Of a stretch of 64,000 nt of DNA, positions 62,686-64,000 are shown piece after piece. The notes under the pieces are model-generated. The model was given only the letters and a program-made list of their open reading frames with translations, was not told the origin of the DNA and did not search any database. The position numbers were made by a program, and so were the translations under genes. Each line of letters begins with the position of its first letter. The first letter of the stretch is position 1. Source of the stretch: Galeopsis tetrahit (lineage: Eukaryota > Streptophyta > Magnoliopsida > Lamiales > Lamiaceae); contig OY776129.1 of the NCBI GenBank assembly GCA_963675135.1, forward strand, positions 9,163,201 through 9,227,200, in the 5' to 3' direction.

Positions 62686-64000
62686 TTGCAAGAAGAGCAT
62701 ATAGAGTGTGATACGTGGGGAATCCCAAAGACACTTGATCCACCACCTTTCCCTCAACGTTTCATGAAGAAGAAACTTTATGAGAAGTTCTCAAAGTTCT
62801 TAGAGGTGTTCAAGAAGGTGACTATTAATGTCCCCTTGATGGAAGCTCTTGAAGAAATTCCCACTTATGCAAAGTTTCTAAAGGACTTGATCACAAAAAG
62901 AAGAAAGACGGGTGATAGTGAAGTGGTGAATCTCACTTTGGGATGTAGTGCAATACTACCAAAAAATCTCCCTCCAAAGATCAAGGACCCGGGAAGCATA
63001 ACTCTATTGTGTGAGTTGGGTAACAATGAGAAAAGAAGTGCATTGTGTGATGTGGGAGCAAGTATCAACCTCATGCCTCTATCCATCTTCAACCGATTGA
63101 AGGACGGAGAGATGAAACCTACTTCCATGACCCTCCAACTTGCGGATCGATCTATCACATATCAAGAGGGCATTGTTGAGGATGTGTTGATCAAGATTGG
63201 GGACTTTGTTTTTCCCGCGGACTTCGTGTTGATGGACATAGAAGAGGATGAGAGTGTTCCATAGATTCTAGGGAGGCCTTTTCTAGCCACAGCTAGAGCG
63301 GTGGTGAACACTTACACAGGAGAAGTGACATTGGTGCTTGGCAAGGAAAAGCTTGTTGTGAAGTCATATGAAGCCATGAAACATCCATCTGAGGAGTTTG
63401 AATGCAAATCAATTGATGTTGTGGAACTTTGTGTCCAAGAGACACTTGAAAAATCTCTTGACCCTTTCTCTCCTAATATTTTTGATACTCCTATTCTTGA
63501 TATTATGAATGATGAACTTTAACTTGATTGTGTTGATGATAGGAAATCTTGTGAGAAGAAGGATGTCAATGAAGTATGGGGAAGAAAGAAGTTCCCAACA
63601 CCACCTCTAAGGGAACCCGTGGAAGGAGTGGAGAAATCGGAAGGAAAGAAAGAAGGCTTGAAATCTCTACCGGATCATCTCAAATACGCATTTCTTGAAG
63701 ATGATGGAAAGTGTCTGGTAATCGTTTCTTCCCTTTTAAATGATAGTGAATTGCATGATCTTCTTGTTGTCATTAAGAACCATAAGTCGGCTTTAGGGTG
63801 GTCTATTGAAGATTTAAAAGGCATAAACCCCTCGATTTGCATGCATAAAATTCGTTTAGAAAAAGATAAGAAGCCCATTGTGCAAAATCAAAGAAGAGTG
63901 AATCCTATCATACAAGAGGTAATTAGGAAAGAGGTGATTAAGTTTCTTGATTCGGGAATGATCTTCCCCATTTCGGATAGTCCATGGGTCTCACCATTAC
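62686..64000 (+). pseudogene. Athila/Tat-type gypsy protease and start of reverse transcriptase
   Basis: The gag frame continues with no shift: LDPPPFPQRFMKKKLYEKFS, FLEVFKKVTINVPLMEAL and YAKFLKDLITKRRK. The protease follows: ALCDVGASINLMPLSIFNRL, where the catalytic D(T/S/V)GA reads DVGA, then MTLQLADRS and DFVLMDIEEDESVP, then TAG (63262) and ILGRPFLATARAVV. Another stop is at 63520 (TAA). The RT N-terminus begins near 63600 (LPDHLKYAFLEDDGKCLVIV, HKSALGWSIEDLKGINPSIC, QRRVNPIIQEVIRKEVIKFL) and runs off the window at SPWVSP. All four stops fall in one continuous frame. Confidence 0.92.

Overview
The window looks like intergenic, transposon-dominated DNA of a flowering plant, most likely a eudicot. 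It contains Ty1/copia, Ty3/gypsy, L1-type LINE, Mutator-like (MULE), CACTA, PIF/Harbinger and Helitron sequences, plus plant F-box genes with the F-box-associated (FBA) domain. Spliceosomal introns can be seen in the transposon genes. I cannot assign a family or species. The only intact host gene I can support is one F-box/FBA gene on the minus strand (15877-17013). A second F-box gene survives only as a fragment (56276-56500), and two short exon-like stretches (51733-51919, 57991-58212) are unexplained. I found no RNA genes, CRISPR arrays or bacterial features.

Layout, left to right. 1-1540: decayed copia gag-protease interrupted by a 0.4 kb LTR-like insert. 2538-4057 and 5605-6488: two MULEs sharing the terminus GGGTTAATT, the second with a perfect 9-bp target duplication. 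4108-4682: a hairpin-ended element with CACTTTTCA repeats; relatives lie at 19514-19726 and 56595-58883. 6548-8151: solo LTR of a large copia. 8176-8862: 3' tail of a Helitron. 8863-12850: 5' half of a minus-strand copia of the solo-LTR family (LTR, primer site, long coiled-coil gag). 14345-15267: PIF/Harbinger element. 15877-17013: F-box gene. 17362-26357: minus-strand copia whose 3' LTR has been invaded four levels deep (Tourist-like MITE, solo LTR, CACTA carrying a captured exon, hairpin element).

26358-46523 is one L1-type LINE torn into three parts. The first interruption (about 26719-39288) is a non-autonomous minus-strand gypsy element. Its left LTR contains a SINE and an apparently complete 5.7 kb MULE (27043-32724), and its internal region holds another solo LTR. 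The second interruption (41558-45631) is a copia that lost its 3' end. 46738-51357 is a structurally complete minus-strand copia with 5-bp target duplications. 52017-56275 is another copia, inserted into the broken F-box gene and internally deleted. From about 59034 to the end is a plus-strand gypsy of the Athila/Tat type with LTR, primer site, gag, protease and the start of reverse transcriptase, broken by four in-frame stops.

The most interesting object is the MULE at 27043-32724. It has perfect terminal repeats and a perfect 9-bp target duplication. Its intron-containing transposase is fused to an OTU-type cysteine protease domain, and a convergent two-exon gene on the other strand encodes a plant mobile domain (PMD). 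Each gene appears cut off where it meets the other, and arrays of GGTCGA-type repeats sit inside both ends. The window also records target duplications, sister-LTR empty sites, templated filler DNA and solo-LTR formation, so the insertion order can be read largely from sequence alone.
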